The position numbers and the translations under genes are program-made. Of a stretch of DNA of 64,000 bases, positions 30,287 to 39,341 are shown piece by piece. How positions within the stretch are numbered: the stretch's first letter is position 1; each line of letters starts with the position of its first letter. A model generated the notes under the pieces. The model made no database searches. It saw nothing but the letters and a program-made list of their open reading frames with translations, and was not told where the DNA came from. The stretch comes from Hyphomicrobiales bacterium (GTDB lineage: Bacteria; Pseudomonadota; Alphaproteobacteria; Rhizobiales; Rhizobiaceae), in NCBI GenBank assembly GCA_900470285.1, contig UCAG01000003.1, positions 434,001 to 498,000 of the forward strand, read 5' to 3'.

Positions 30287-30981
30287 TGAGTTTCAAAGCA
30301 TCTGTCCTGACTCTTTATCCTGAAATGTTTCCGGGGCCGCTGGGGTCTGCGCTGGCTGGCCGTGCCTTGCGCGATGATAAATGGCAGCTTGAAACTGTCC
30401 AGATCAGGGATTTTGCGCCCGATAAACACCGGATGGTGGATGACACACCGGCTGGCGGCAGCGCCGGTATGGTGATGAAGCCGGATGTTGTGGCGCGTGC
30501 GCTTGATAGCTTGGAACAGGATAACCGTCCGCGTATTCTGATGAGCCCGCGCGGAAGGCCGCTGACACAGGATCTGGTGCGTGAACTGGCTGCAGGCGAG
30601 GGCGCAGTGATTCTCTGTGGCCGCTTTGAAGGCGTGGATGAGCGCGTAATCGAAGCACGCAATCTGATGGAAATTTCCGTCGGGGATTATATTCTCTCCG
30701 GCGGCGAGACCGGTGCGATTGTACTGCTTGATGCGATTGTCCGCCTGATTCCGGGTGTCATGGGTAATCATGAATCCGGCGAAACCGAGAGTTTTGAAAC
30801 CGGCCTGCTGGAGCATCCGCATTATACCCGTCCGCAGGAGTGGGAAGGCCGCTCTATTCCGGCTGTGCTGACGTCCGGTAATCATAAGGCTGTCGATGAA
30901 TGGCGGCTGGAAGAAGCAAAGCGTATAACCCGTGAGCGCCGCCCGGATCTGTGGGAGGCTTATCAGAACAGGAGTAAATAA
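30286..30981 (+). CDS. trmD: tRNA (guanine37-N1)-methyltransferase
   Basis: SPOUT-class enzyme methylating G37 of tRNAs to prevent frameshifting. From the overlapping ATG at 30286 it is 231 residues. The trefoil-knot SAM site is visible as [14 protein letters not shown] and [11 protein letters not shown], and the C-terminal RPDLWE is present. An in-frame ATG at 30274 would add four residues. The stop overlaps the next ATG (TAATG), continuing the coupled rimM-trmD-DUF4260 chain. Confidence 0.96.
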   Translation: MSFKASVLTLYPEMFPGPLGSALAGRALRDDKWQLETVQIRDFAPDKHRMVDDTPAGGSAGMVMKPDVVARALDSLEQDNRPRILMSPRGRPLTQDLVRELAAGEGAVILCGRFEGVDERVIEARNLMEISVGDYILSGGETGAIVLLDAIVRLIPGVMGNHESGETESFETGLLEHPHYTRPQEWEGRSIPAVLTSGNHKAVDEWRLEEAKRITRERRPDLWEAYQNRSK

Positions 30982-31334
30982 TGCAGATTCTGAGGCGTGC
31001 GGAATATGCAGCTGCTTTTCTGATTGTTTTGTGGCTTTACGCGCAAAGCGGTGCCGGCTGGTGGTGGTTTGCGCTGTTGTTTCTGGTGCCTGACATTACC
31101 ATGGCGGGCTATATATTTGGCAGCCGTATTGGTGCGCTGGTTTATAATGCCGGTCACAGCTTCCTGAGTGTGGCTGCACTTGGCATGCTGATGTACGTCT
31201 CAGGACAGCAGTGGCTGTGGCCTTATGTGCTGATCTGGGCGGCACATATCGCTTTTGACCGGATGCTGGGCTACGGGCTGAAATATGCCTCTGCGTTTCA
31301 GAATACACATCTGGGGCGTATCGGGCGTAATTGA
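30981..31334 (+). CDS. DUF4260 small membrane protein
   Basis: A 117-residue membrane protein with about four hydrophobic spans. It has the DUF4260 pattern: an N-terminal LRRAEYAAAF, FLVPDITMAGY in the middle, and AHIAFDRMLGYGLKY near the end. Function unknown. It overlaps trmD by one base (TAATG), so it is translated from the rimM-trmD message, which is unusual company for a membrane protein of this kind. Confidence 0.85.
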   Translation: MQILRRAEYAAAFLIVLWLYAQSGAGWWWFALLFLVPDITMAGYIFGSRIGALVYNAGHSFLSVAALGMLMYVSGQQWLWPYVLIWAAHIAFDRMLGYGLKYASAFQNTHLGRIGRN

Positions 31335-31367
31335 ATCAGAACTTCTTGCAGAGGTGAGTTGATTCAC

Positions 31368-31418
31368 AGGCGGTAATGGTGTATTGCCGCCTCACATTTC
31401 GGGATTTCCTGAAATCCG
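31368..31418 (+). promoter_or_regulatory. Two hairpins upstream of rplS
   Basis: AGGCGGTAAT (31368-31377) pairs with ATTGCCGCCT (31383-31392) over a 5-nt loop. GGATTTC (31402-31408) then pairs with GAAATCC (31411-31417). They lie in the 212-bp gap before rplS and could end the rimM-trmD message or form an L19 leader. Confidence 0.45.
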
Positions 31419-31546
31419 ATTTTCGTTGACCTGAAATCAATGAGTAGTGAAACCGCTCCTGCCTTTACGGCATAGCATGACGGCAAAGACTGTTTTGCAA
31501 GTGATAGCGCTCTGACTGTTCGAGAAGAATCAGAAGGATTAAAACT

Positions 31547-31981
31547 ATGAACATTATTAAGCAGCTTGAAGCTGAACAGATTGCAAAGATTGCTGAAAAG
31601 CGCGTTCTGCCAGATTTCGACGCCGGTGACACAGTTCGCGTTCTCGTACGCGTAACTGAAGGTACACGTACCCGTGTACAGGCTTACGAAGGCGTTTGCA
31701 TCGGTCGTTCGGGCGCAGGTCTGCAGGAAAGCTTCACCGTTCGTAAGATTTCTTACGGCGAAGGCGTAGAGCGCGTATTCCCTGTTTATTCTCCGCTGGT
31801 TGAAGGCGTTGAAGTTGTTCGTCGCGGTAAAGTCCGTCGTGCGAAACTTTACTACCTTCGTGGTCTTACCGGTAAGGCTGCCCGTATCGTTGAGAAAAAA
31901 GACAATCGTTCGAAAGCAGAACGTGAAGCAGACAAACGCGCCGCTGAGCGTGATGCTGCTGCAAAGGCTGCTGCAGAATAA
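31547..31981 (+). CDS. rplS: 50S ribosomal protein L19
   Basis: Ribosomal protein bL19 at the 30S-50S interface. It is 144 residues. The conserved core [25 protein letters not shown], then [17 protein letters not shown] and [11 protein letters not shown] is followed by a lysine/alanine-rich tail of about 30 residues. An AGAAGGATT ribosome binding site precedes the ATG. It follows trmD-DUF4260 after 212 bp, so it may have its own promoter, and it ends at a strong terminator. Confidence 0.97.
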   Translation: MNIIKQLEAEQIAKIAEKRVLPDFDAGDTVRVLVRVTEGTRTRVQAYEGVCIGRSGAGLQESFTVRKISYGEGVERVFPVYSPLVEGVEVVRRGKVRRAKLYYLRGLTGKAARIVEKKDNRSKAEREADKRAAERDAAAKAAAE

Positions 31982-32018
31982 TTTCTGCAAATTACGATTT
32001 TTTGAATTCCAATTGATA

Positions 32019-32046
32019 AGGGCGGCCTCTGGGCCGCCCTTTTTCT
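32019..32046 (+). terminator. Rho-independent terminator of rplS
   Basis: A 9-bp stem AGGGCGGCC/GGCCGCCCT with a TCTG loop is followed by TTTTCT. Confidence 0.92.
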
Positions 32047-32113
32047 ATTTGCAAAGATTAAATGCCGCTTGGGTAATAATCTTGCTGCGACACCCTGTTC
32101 CGCTTGTCATTTC

Positions 32114-32142
32114 TTGACGAAATCGCATAGCGGGTGCATATG
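32114..32142 (+). promoter_or_regulatory. Possible sigma-70 promoter of leuC
   Basis: TTGACG (32114-32119) and CATATG (32137-32142) are spaced 17 bp, leaving a leader of about 75 nt before the leuC ATG. The -10 match is moderate. Confidence 0.4.
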
Positions 32143-32224
32143 AACCATAATCATATCGGTTCTGTGGTCCTGTGATTGCCGGGAGGTAATGGCCGCAGAA
32201 CGCTTGCAAAGGATACTAAGAGCC

Positions 32225-33634
32225 ATGAGCGCGCCGCGTACACTCTATGACAAGATCTGGGACGATCATCTGGTAGATCAGCAGGATGACGGTACCTGCC
32301 TGCTTTATATTGATCGCCATCTTGTGCATGAAGTGACCAGCCCTCAGGCTTTTGAAGGTCTGCGTATGGCTGGCCGTAAAGTGCGCCATCCGGAACGCAC
32401 ACTTGCTGTTGTTGACCATAACGTGCCGACTTCGGCAGATCGTATCAACGGCATCAAGAATGAAGAAAGTCGTATTCAGGTTGAGGCTCTGGCTAAAAAT
32501 GCGGCCGAGTTCGGCGTTGAATATTATTCCGAGCGCGATAAGCGTCAGGGCGTTGTGCATATTGTCGGCCCTGAACAGGGTTTCACGCTGCCGGGCATGA
32601 CCATTGTTTGCGGCGACAGCCACACATCAACCCACGGTGCTTTCGGCTCGTTGGCGCATGGTATCGGTACTTCCGAAGTGGAACACGTACTGGCCACCCA
32701 GACACTGATCCAGAAAAAGGCCAAAAACATGCTGGTGCGTGTGGATGGTAAGCTGGCTCCGGGTGTTACCGCTAAAGACATCACGCTGGCGATTATCGGT
32801 AAAATTGGCACCGCCGGCGGTACGGGTTATGTGATCGAATATGCCGGTGATGCAATCACTTCTTTGACGATGGAAGGCCGTATGACGGTCTGTAACATGT
32901 CGATTGAAGGTGGCGCACGCGCAGGTCTGATCGCACCGGATGCGACAACTTTTGATTATATCCGCGGCAAGCCGCGCGCACCGAAAGGTGAGCAGTTTGA
33001 GCAGGCTCTGGCTTACTGGAAGACCCTGAGCACAGATGAAGGTGCGCATTTCGATAAGATTGTGACCCTTGATGCAGCTGAAATCTCACCGGTTGTCACA
33101 TGGGGCTCTTCACCGGAAGACGTGGTTTTTGTGACCGATGTGGTGCCTAACCCTGATGATATTCAGGATGATACCAAGCGTTCATCGAAATGGCGTGCGC
33201 TGGAATATATGGATCTGAAACCTGGCACCAAGATCACCGATATTGCGATTGATCGCGTCTTTATCGGTTCTTGCACTAATGGCCGTATTGAAGATCTGCG
33301 TGATGCAGCACGTATGGTTGAAGGTAAAAAAGTTGCCTCCACTGTTAATGCGATGATTGTTCCGGGTTCCGGCCTTGTAAAAGAAATGGCTGAAGCTGAA
33401 GGTCTGGATAAGATTTTTATCGAAGCAGGCTTTGACTGGCGTGAGCCGGGTTGTTCGATGTGTCTGGCAATGAATGATGACCGTCTGAAGCCGGGTGAGC
33501 GTTGCGCCTCCACTTCAAACCGTAACTTTGAAGGCCGCCAGGGCTTTAAAGGCCGTACTCATCTGGTGTCGCCAGCAATGGCAGCCGCTGCTGCCGTGGC
33601 GGGGCATTTTGTTGATATCCGCGACTGGAACTAA
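32225..33634 (+). CDS. leuC: 3-isopropylmalate dehydratase large subunit
   Basis: Aconitase-family [4Fe-4S] enzyme isomerising isopropylmalate in leucine synthesis, working with LeuD. The 469 residues from the ATG at 32225 match the family. Cluster cysteines are in [11 protein letters not shown] and GCSMCLAMN, and [12 protein letters not shown] is the substrate-loop motif. The longer frame from 32189 would begin upstream without a family match. leuD is not adjacent and not in the window, unlike in many bacteria where leuC and leuD are paired. Confidence 0.96.
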   Translation: MSAPRTLYDKIWDDHLVDQQDDGTCLLYIDRHLVHEVTSPQAFEGLRMAGRKVRHPERTLAVVDHNVPTSADRINGIKNEESRIQVEALAKNAAEFGVEYYSERDKRQGVVHIVGPEQGFTLPGMTIVCGDSHTSTHGAFGSLAHGIGTSEVEHVLATQTLIQKKAKNMLVRVDGKLAPGVTAKDITLAIIGKIGTAGGTGYVIEYAGDAITSLTMEGRMTVCNMSIEGGARAGLIAPDATTFDYIRGKPRAPKGEQFEQALAYWKTLSTDEGAHFDKIVTLDAAEISPVVTWGSSPEDVVFVTDVVPNPDDIQDDTKRSSKWRALEYMDLKPGTKITDIAIDRVFIGSCTNGRIEDLRDAARMVEGKKVASTVNAMIVPGSGLVKEMAEAEGLDKIFIEAGFDWREPGCSMCLAMNDDRLKPGERCASTSNRNFEGRQGFKGRTHLVSPAMAAAAAVAGHFVDIRDWN

Positions 33635-33656
33635 GTTTTTCAGCTTTTAAAAAATA

Positions 33657-33696
33657 AAACCCGCTCATTGCGTAAGATCAATGGGCGGGTTTTTCT
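33657..33696 (+). terminator. Rho-independent terminator of leuC
   Basis: AAACCCGCTCATTG (from 33657) pairs with CAATGGGCGGGTTT with one bulge or mismatch around an 8-nt loop. A T-rich tract follows (33690-33698). Confidence 0.88.
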
Positions 33697-33725
33697 TTTC
33701 AGCTAAACAGCACTGATTAGACTAA

Positions 33726-33825
33726 AGCGTGTCGCGTTTAATCGTACCCACTAAGCTCGCTCTAGATTTTTTTGATTGTCGCATGTTCGCGAACGCTAAA
33801 TGAGTCCATTTAGCTGCGACATGCT
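33726..33825. repeat. Nested palindromic intergenic repeat element
   Basis: Outer arms AGCGTGTCGC (33726-33735) and GCGACATGCT (33816-33825) pair with one G-T. A second left arm TGTCGCA (33777-33783) can compete for TGCGACA (33815-33821). Inside lie the palindrome GTTCGCGAAC (33785-33794) and an 8-bp hairpin GCTAAATG/CATTTAGC (33795-33814). The GCATGTCGC-type ends look like a mosaic intergenic repeat I recall from Brucella and Ochrobactrum genomes. Confidence 0.65.
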
Positions 33826-33882
33826 CTGGTATTTTTAAAAGAAGCAGTTACTCTGCTTCGTAGTCTCAATGGGGAAACTATC

Positions 33883-34350
33883 ATGACACAGGATCACGCT
33901 ATTGATATTTCACTGCTTCACTTACGTGATGCCCGTGAACTTGCCCCGTTGCTGGCCGATTATGCGCAAGCACTGAAGCGCGGTGCGCCGCGCCGGCCGG
34001 ATGAGTATTACGCTGAGAAACTGCTGCAAGACCGCAGCGCCGAATTGCTCGGTGCCCGTATTGATGGTGTGCTGGTCGGTTTTGTGATTTTCTATGATCT
34101 GCCGGAACCGGTTTCCGGTATGCGTGCCGGACAGGTTGATCATATTTATGTGCATCATGATCACCGTAAAAAAGGTATAGCCAAGGCGCTGATTGATGTG
34201 CTGGCCGACAAGGCCGAAGAGCGTACATGGAGCAAGCTGGCGCTTAATGCGCCACGCCAGCCTGAAGATGGTCGCAAGCTCTATGAGCAAATGGCAACGA
34301 CTGCTGACTGGAGTAGTTTTGTGATTCGTTTCGCACCACATCTGCAATAA
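33883..34350 (+). CDS. GNAT family N-acetyltransferase
   Basis: A 155-residue acetyl-CoA-dependent acyltransferase. The GNAT fold is clear: an N-terminal LRDARELAPLLADYA helix, a strand DGVLVGFVIFYD, then the acetyl-CoA loop in VDHIYVHHDHRKKGIAKALI (R/K-x2-G-x-A/G motif), and an alpha4 segment with ALNAPRQPEDGRKLYEQM. The acceptor substrate is unknown. It is flanked by an intergenic repeat upstream and by the structured region before sdhC. It appears monocistronic. Confidence 0.88.
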   Translation: MTQDHAIDISLLHLRDARELAPLLADYAQALKRGAPRRPDEYYAEKLLQDRSAELLGARIDGVLVGFVIFYDLPEPVSGMRAGQVDHIYVHHDHRKKGIAKALIDVLADKAEERTWSKLALNAPRQPEDGRKLYEQMATTADWSSFVIRFAPHLQ

Positions 34351-34514
34351 ATGTGCTGAAACACTGTCTGACGGCTTAAAATCAGGACAATTTAAATGTT
34401 GCCGGATTTTATTTTTCAGGCAGATGTCCGGTAATAGGCTGCATAAAACCGTTTAAAATGTCATCTCTCTGCTCAGGTGCGACTAATTGCATGGCTGGTC
34501 GCATGGTTGTGACT

Positions 34515-34543
34515 TTGACGTAGTGATAAAAGCGCAGTAGATA
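34515..34543 (+). promoter_or_regulatory. Probable sigma-70 promoter of sdhCDAB
   Basis: TTGACG (34515-34520) is 17 bp from TAGATA (34538-34543). It would give a leader of about 230 nt ending at the sdhC ATG (34782). Confidence 0.5.
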
Positions 34544-34597
34544 AGCCCTAACATGGTCGTCCTTTAAACGATCTTGGCCGTATTCGCTCTACTGCGC
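34532..34597 (+). promoter_or_regulatory. Large dyad across the sdh promoter
   Basis: GCGCAGTAGA (34532-34541) pairs perfectly with TCTACTGCGC (34588-34597). An inner stem GGTCGT (34555-34560) with ACGATC (34568-34573) has a 7-nt loop. The left arm overlaps the proposed -10 box, so this may be an operator pair or a cruciform. Confidence 0.5.
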
Positions 34598-34645
34598 GGC
34601 TCCTGAGCCTGTGAAGCTTCAAGAATTGCGCAGCATGTTAAAATG

Positions 34646-34708
34646 ACAGAGTTTATATCTATGCTGGGCGCAGGTTCATCATAGATATAGACTCTGTTGG
34701 GCATGAAC
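34646..34708 (+). ncRNA. Candidate structured leader RNA of sdhCDAB
   Basis: An 18-bp stem with a single G-U (34646-34663 with 34680-34697) closes a 16-nt loop. The 3' part of the loop, GTTCAT (34674-34679), is complementary to ATGAAC (34703-34708), allowing an H-type pseudoknot. Upstream GCGCAGCAT (34628-34636) can pair with 34661-34671, competing with the hairpin base. It is not followed by a U-run, so it is not a simple terminator. No known family recognised. Confidence 0.45.
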
Positions 34709-34781
34709 AGACCATAGATTTTGCCGGTATAACGGCATGTTTAGCAAGGCCTGTTTATCGGTAACATTTACCAGGATAGCT

Positions 34782-35183
34782 ATGACAACAAGACCAATAG
34801 TCAAAAGCCAGCGCCCGCTGTCACCGCATTTGTCGATTTATAAACCGGCAATCACGATGACGACGTCGATCATTCACCGTATTACCGGCGGCGCGCTCTA
34901 TTTCGGAACTGTACTGCTTGCCGTATGGCTGATTTCCGCAGCGGTCAGCGAAGATTGCTTCAATTTCGTCAATGGCCTGTTCGGCTCCTGGGTAGGACAG
35001 CTTGTGCTGTTTGGCTACACATGGGCTTTGATGCAGCATCTGGCGGGCGGTATCCGCCATTTCATCTGGGATATGGGCGCAGGACTCGAAAAGCACACTG
35101 CCAGCAAAATGGCCTGGGCCACGGTCGTGTTTTCAGTTGTTGCGACAATCCTGATCTGGGTTGTGGCTTACAGCCTGCGCTGA
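34782..35183 (+). CDS. sdhC: Succinate dehydrogenase cytochrome b556 subunit
   Basis: Membrane anchor subunit that binds heme b and ubiquinone with SdhD. It is 133 residues from the ATG at 34782, preceded by AGGA. The signature RPLSPHLSIYK and then SIIHRITG at the N terminus, and the heme-ligand region HLAGGIRHFIWD, are intact, with three membrane spans. First gene of sdhCDAB, 12 bp before sdhD. Confidence 0.96.
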   Translation: MTTRPIVKSQRPLSPHLSIYKPAITMTTSIIHRITGGALYFGTVLLAVWLISAAVSEDCFNFVNGLFGSWVGQLVLFGYTWALMQHLAGGIRHFIWDMGAGLEKHTASKMAWATVVFSVVATILIWVVAYSLR

Positions 35184-35195
35184 GAGGACTGATAT

Positions 35196-35579
35196 ATGCA
35201 AGATATGCGCACCCCTCTGGGTAAGGTTCGCGGCCTTGGTTCCGCCAAGGAAGGCACCGGCCATTTCTGGACACAGCGTATGAGTGCCGTCGCACTTGTG
35301 CCGCTGGTGATTTATTTCATCGGCCTGATTATCTGCCTCAATGGTGCAGATTATGCAGAAGTCCGCGCTGCAATCGCCCATCCGTTTAATGCGATTGTGA
35401 TGGCATTGTTTGTTCTGACCGGTGTTTATCACATGCGTCTGGGCATGCAGGTTATTATTGAAGATTATATTCATGGCGAAGGCCTGAAGATTGTTTGCGT
35501 TATGCTCAACACCTTCTTTGCGATTGTTGTTGGCGGCGCGAGTGTATTTGCAATCCTCAAGCTCAGCTTCGGAGGTTGA
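35196..35579 (+). CDS. sdhD: Succinate dehydrogenase membrane anchor subunit
   Basis: Second membrane subunit, 127 residues, with three spans. An N-terminal [20 protein letters not shown] is typical of alphaproteobacterial Sdh[20 protein letters not shown] contains the probable heme-ligand histidine and quinone-site residues. 8 bp before sdhA. Confidence 0.95.
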   Translation: MQDMRTPLGKVRGLGSAKEGTGHFWTQRMSAVALVPLVIYFIGLIICLNGADYAEVRAAIAHPFNAIVMALFVLTGVYHMRLGMQVIIEDYIHGEGLKIVCVMLNTFFAIVVGGASVFAILKLSFGG

Positions 35580-35587
35580 TAGGCCAA

Positions 35588-37423
35588 ATGGCAACAACTA
35601 AAGACACAGCTGCTAACGGCAGCAAATACACCTTTGTCGATCACAAATTTGACGTTGTGGTTGTCGGTGCCGGTGGTGCAGGCTTGCGTGCAACACTGGG
35701 TATGGCAGAGCAGGGCTTTAAAACGGCCTGTATTACCAAGGTTTTCCCGACGCGCTCCCACACGGTTGCAGCGCAGGGCGGTATTGCTGCTTCGCTTTCC
35801 AATATGGGGCCGGACAGCTGGCAGTGGCATATGTATGACACTGTTAAAGGCTCCGACTGGCTCGGTGATACAGACGCCATGGAATATCTGGCCCGTGAAG
35901 CGCCTGCGGCGGTTTATGAGCTGGAACATTACGGCGTGCCGTTCTCCCGTACAGAGGAAGGCAAAATCTATCAGCGTCCGTTCGGCGGCCATATGCAGAA
36001 CTTCGGTGACGGCCCTCCGGTGCAGCGTACCTGTGCTGCTGCTGACCGTACCGGTCACGCTATTCTGCACACACTTTACGGCCAGTCACTCAAGAACAAT
36101 GCGCAGTTCTTCATTGAATATTTCGCGCTTGATCTGATCATGACTGACGGTGTTTGCACCGGCGTTGTGGCATGGAATCTGGATGACGGCACCATCCACC
36201 GTTTCTCCGCTAAAATGGTTGTTCTGGCCACCGGCGGTTACGGTCGTTCGTATTTCTCGGCAACCTCTGCCCATACCTGCACCGGCGATGGCGGCGGTAT
36301 GGTTGCACGTGCCGGTCTGCCTCTGCAGGATATGGAATTCGTTCAGTTCCACCCGACCGGTATTTATGGCGCAGGCTGCCTGATTACTGAAGGCGCACGC
36401 GGTGAAGGCGGGTATCTTGTGAACTCTGAAGGCGAGCGCTTCATGGAGCGTTATGCACCTTCCGCCAAAGATCTGGCATCGCGTGACGTGGTTTCACGCT
36501 GCATGACCATTGAGATCCGTGAAGGCCGCGGCGTTGGCAAGAACAAAGATCATATCTATCTGCATCTGGATCATCTTGATCCGGCAATTCTGCATGAGCG
36601 TCTGCCGGGTATTTCGGAAAGCGCCAAGATTTTCGCCGGTGTTGATCTGACCAAAGAGCCTATCCCGGTTCTGCCGACAGTTCACTACAATATGGGCGGC
36701 GTGCCGACAAACTATTGGGGCGAAGCGCTGAACCCGACGGAAGAAAATCCGGATCGTGTACAGCCTGGTCTGATGGCTGTGGGTGAAGCTGGTTGTGCGT
36801 CCGTGCATGGTGCAAACCGTCTCGGCTCAAACTCACTGATCGATCTCGTGGTATTCGGCCGTGCGGCTGCAATCCGCGCCGGTGAAGTGATTGACCGCGC
36901 AGCAAAAATTCCTGATCTCAATCTCGCAGCTTGCGATAAGATCATGGAACGTTTTGACCGTCTGCGTTTTGCTGACGGCGGCACACCGACTGCTGTTCTG
37001 CGTGAAAAAATGCAGCGCACCATGCAGGAAGATGCTGCAGTGTTCCGTACCTCAGAATCCCTGAAACAGGGTTGTGAACGTATGGCCGCGATCTGGAAAG
37101 AAATGCCGGATATTAAAGTGACTGATCGCTCCTTGATCTGGAATTCCGATCTGATGGAAACATTGGAGCTGGAAAACCTGATGGCCAATGCGATGACCAC
37201 TGTTGTGGCCGCTGAAGCCCGTAAGGAAAGCCGTGGCGCCCATGCCCATGAGGATTTCCCGAACCGTGATGACGTGAACTGGCGCAAGCACTCGCTGTCC
37301 TGGCTCTCAGAAGACGGCAAGGTTACGCTTGGCAGCCGCCCTGTTCACCTTGACCCGCTGGTCAAGGAAGAAGACGGTGGTATCAGCCTCGCTAAAATTG
37401 CGCCTAAAGCGCGCGTTTACTAA
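35588..37423 (+). CDS. sdhA: Succinate dehydrogenase flavoprotein subunit
   Basis: FAD-containing catalytic subunit oxidising succinate to fumarate. It is 611 residues. The FAD dinucleotide motif GAGGAG lies near residue 28. The histidine that bonds FAD covalently is H58 in [11 protein letters not shown]. Substrate-site motifs HPTGIYGAG and EGARGEGG, and NRLGSNSL near the C-terminal third, are intact. The ATG at 35588 is the family start. An open frame upstream overlaps sdhD and is ignored. 17 bp before sdhB. Confidence 0.97.
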   Translation: MATTKDTAANGSKYTFVDHKFDVVVVGAGGAGLRATLGMAEQGFKTACITKVFPTRSHTVAAQGGIAASLSNMGPDSWQWHMYDTVKGSDWLGDTDAMEYLAREAPAAVYELEHYGVPFSRTEEGKIYQRPFGGHMQNFGDGPPVQRTCAAADRTGHAILHTLYGQSLKNNAQFFIEYFALDLIMTDGVCTGVVAWNLDDGTIHRFSAKMVVLATGGYGRSYFSATSAHTCTGDGGGMVARAGLPLQDMEFVQFHPTGIYGAGCLITEGARGEGGYLVNSEGERFMERYAPSAKDLASRDVVSRCMTIEIREGRGVGKNKDHIYLHLDHLDPAILHERLPGISESAKIFAGVDLTKEPIPVLPTVHYNMGGVPTNYWGEALNPTEENPDRVQPGLMAVGEAGCASVHGANRLGSNSLIDLVVFGRAAAIRAGEVIDRAAKIPDLNLAACDKIMERFDRLRFADGGTPTAVLREKMQRTMQEDAAVFRTSESLKQGCERMAAIWKEMPDIKVTDRSLIWNSDLMETLELENLMANAMTTVVAAEARKESRGAHAHEDFPNRDDVNWRKHSLSWLSEDGKVTLGSRPVHLDPLVKEEDGGISLAKIAPKARVY

Positions 37424-37440
37424 GGATTGGGGAAAGAGCA

Positions 37441-38220
37441 ATGGTAGAACTGGCACTTCCCAAGAATTCGCAGATCCGTCCCGGCAAAGTCTGGGACAAA
37501 CCTGCGGGTGCAACGAACCTGCGTGAATTTAAGATTTACCGCTGGTCGCCGGATGACGGTCAGAACCCGCGTCTCGACACATTTTATGTTGATCTTGATG
37601 ATTGCGGCCCGATGGTTCTCGATGCACTTCTGTACATCAAGAACAAAATCGATCCGACGCTGACGCTGCGCCGCTCCTGCCGTGAAGGTATTTGTGGCTC
37701 CTGCGCCATGAATATTGATGGCTCGAATACGCTTGCATGCACCAAAGGCATGGAAGACATCAAAGGCACTGTTAAGATCTATCCTCTGCCGCATATGCCG
37801 GTTGTGAAGGATCTGGTGCCTGATCTGAGCCATTTCTATGCACAGCATCGCTCGATTGAGCCTTGGCTGAAAACGGTTTCTCCGGAGCCGCAGAAAGAGT
37901 GGCTGCAGAGCCATGAAGACCGCGCCAAATTGGACGGCCTTTATGAGTGCATTCTCTGCGCCTGCTGCTCGACCTCGTGCCCGAGCTATTGGTGGAACGG
38001 CGATCGTTATCTCGGTCCTGCCGTATTGCTGCAAGCTTACCGCTGGTTGATTGATAGCCGTGATGAAGCAAAAGGCGAACGTCTCGATAATCTCGAAGAT
38101 CCGTTCCGTCTTTATCGCTGCCACACAATCATGAACTGCGCGCAGACATGCCCTAAAGGCTTGAACCCTGCGAAGGCGATTGCTGAAATCAAGAAAATGA
38201 TGGTTGAGCGCCGCGTATAA
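37441..38220 (+). CDS. sdhB: Succinate dehydrogenase iron-sulfur subunit
   Basis: Carries electrons from FAD to quinone through three clusters. It is 259 residues. The [2Fe-2S] ligands are in [13 protein letters not shown], with the fourth cysteine in LACTKG. The [4Fe-4S] and [3Fe-4S] ligands are in [16 protein letters not shown] and [17 protein letters not shown]. Last gene of sdhCDAB, followed by a strong terminator. Confidence 0.97.
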   Translation: MVELALPKNSQIRPGKVWDKPAGATNLREFKIYRWSPDDGQNPRLDTFYVDLDDCGPMVLDALLYIKNKIDPTLTLRRSCREGICGSCAMNIDGSNTLACTKGMEDIKGTVKIYPLPHMPVVKDLVPDLSHFYAQHRSIEPWLKTVSPEPQKEWLQSHEDRAKLDGLYECILCACCSTSCPSYWWNGDRYLGPAVLLQAYRWLIDSRDEAKGERLDNLEDPFRLYRCHTIMNCAQTCPKGLNPAKAIAEIKKMMVERRV

Positions 38221-38241
38221 GCTGCTCAAGTATTTATCCAG

Positions 38242-38269
38242 AAAAGGCACCTTTCGTGGTGCCTTTTTT
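38242..38269 (+). terminator. Rho-independent terminator of sdhCDAB
   Basis: AAAAGGCACC (38242-38251) pairs with GGTGCCTTTT over a 6-nt loop, followed by more T residues. Confidence 0.9.
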
Positions 38270-38390
38270 ATTGGCTTCATAAATCCGCCGGATTAAGCGC
38301 GTTTAAATTTTTATAAGTTAACTTGCAACTCTTACGCGTTATCGGCGTTTTGCATTTGCATAAGATGTGTAATCTTTGGCGGAGGCCGCT

Positions 38391-38762
38391 ATGCTTGATC
38401 AGATCGGATTTATGGTCACCAATAAAGATAAGGCACGGGCGTTTTATTCTGCTGCTCTGGCACCTTTAGGTATTGATGCTGTAACTGAATTCGGCAACTG
38501 GCAGGGCTATGGCCGTCATGGTAAGCCGGAATTCTGGATTGGCACGCAAAAAGGCTCCGCCTATCAGGGGCAGATGCATCTGGCATTTCTGGCGGGTACA
38601 CGCGGCGAGGTTGAGCGTTTCTATCAGGCAGCACTCAGTGCAGGCGGAGTTGAGCATAGCGCACCGGTTTTACGCCCTAATTATCATGCCGATTATTACA
38701 GTGCTTTGGTTAAAGATCCTGACGGACATATGATAGAAGTTGTCTGTCATATGCCTGCATAA
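38391..38762 (+). CDS. VOC (glyoxalase/bleomycin-resistance) family protein
   Basis: A 123-residue single vicinal-oxygen-chelate protein. MLDQIGFMVTNKDKARAFYSAAL is the first beta-alpha-beta unit, and KDPDGHMIEVVCH at the end holds the usual Glu metal ligand. The N-terminal ligand position, often His, is Gln4 or absent, so metal binding is uncertain. GGAGG lies 5 nt before the ATG at 38391. The enzymatic role is unknown. It converges with the OsmC gene. Confidence 0.85.
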   Translation: MLDQIGFMVTNKDKARAFYSAALAPLGIDAVTEFGNWQGYGRHGKPEFWIGTQKGSAYQGQMHLAFLAGTRGEVERFYQAALSAGGVEHSAPVLRPNYHADYYSALVKDPDGHMIEVVCHMPA

Positions 38763-38764
38763 AT

Positions 38765-38797
38765 AAAAAAGCCGCCAGTCTGACCGGCGGCTTTTTT
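38765..38797. terminator. Bidirectional terminator between VOC and OsmC genes
   Basis: AAAAAAGCCGCC pairs with GGCGGCTTTTTT around a 9-nt loop, with A- and T-runs on the two sides. Confidence 0.9.
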
Positions 38798-38810
38798 ATT
38801 GGAGCTTCTC

Positions 38811-39248
38811 TTACAGCAATGTGGCCGTAAGATTGATTTCCAGCGCGTTCAAAGCGCGGGAGACGGGACAATTTTCTTTGGCCTGCTTGGCCAGCTTTTG
38901 AAAATCATTCTCTGAAATATTGGCAACACGCGCGCGCAAGGTCAGATCGCTTTTGGCAATAGAAAAACCGCCACCTTCATTCGGCACGGTGCTGATGGTC
39001 GCGGTTGCCTGTAATTCCGTTGGCGGTGTGCCATTGGTGGAAAGCAGGGATGACAGCATCATGGCAAAGCAACCGGCATGGGCAGCACCAATCAGTTCTT
39101 CCGGATTGGTGCCTGCATTGCCGTGTATATCTTCAGTCCGTGATTTGAAGCTATATGGCAGTTCATTGAGTGCGGTGCTCTGGGTTGTCAGTTTTCCGGT
39201 ACCGGTTTTCAGGTCGCCGTTCCAGATGGCCGTGGCAGTTCGGTTCAT
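38811..39248 (-). CDS. osmC: OsmC-family peroxiredoxin
   Basis: Thiol-dependent hydroperoxide reductase of 145 residues. The first reactive cysteine is in AAHAGCFAMML and the second in KENCPVSRAL, the normal Ohr/OsmC pair. The N-terminal TATAIWNGDLKTGTGKL and the NPEELIGAAHAGC arrangement fit the OsmC rather than the Ohr branch. It protects against organic peroxides, typically under stationary or osmotic stress. It stands alone. Confidence 0.9.
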   Translation of the reverse strand: MNRTATAIWNGDLKTGTGKLTTQSTALNELPYSFKSRTEDIHGNAGTNPEELIGAAHAGCFAMMLSSLLSTNGTPPTELQATATISTVPNEGGGFSIAKSDLTLRARVANISENDFQKLAKQAKENCPVSRALNALEINLTATLL

Positions 39249-39341
39249 TGTCTCTCTCCTAATTGATCCCGTGTCTGAGACTCTATGAAAAGAAATAGTT
39301 TTGACGTGCCTATTATCCAGTGCAATCCAAGCAGATTTTTG

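Larger units (their letters stand above)
34351..34781. other. Structured non-coding region between the GNAT gene and sdhC
   Basis: The region is 431 bp without a credible ORF. It contains a promoter-like pair (34515-34543), a 66-bp dyad covering its -10 box (34532-34597), an 18-bp hairpin (34646-34697) and a possible loop pairing with 34703-34708. It is probably the sdhCDAB control region. Confidence 0.7.
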
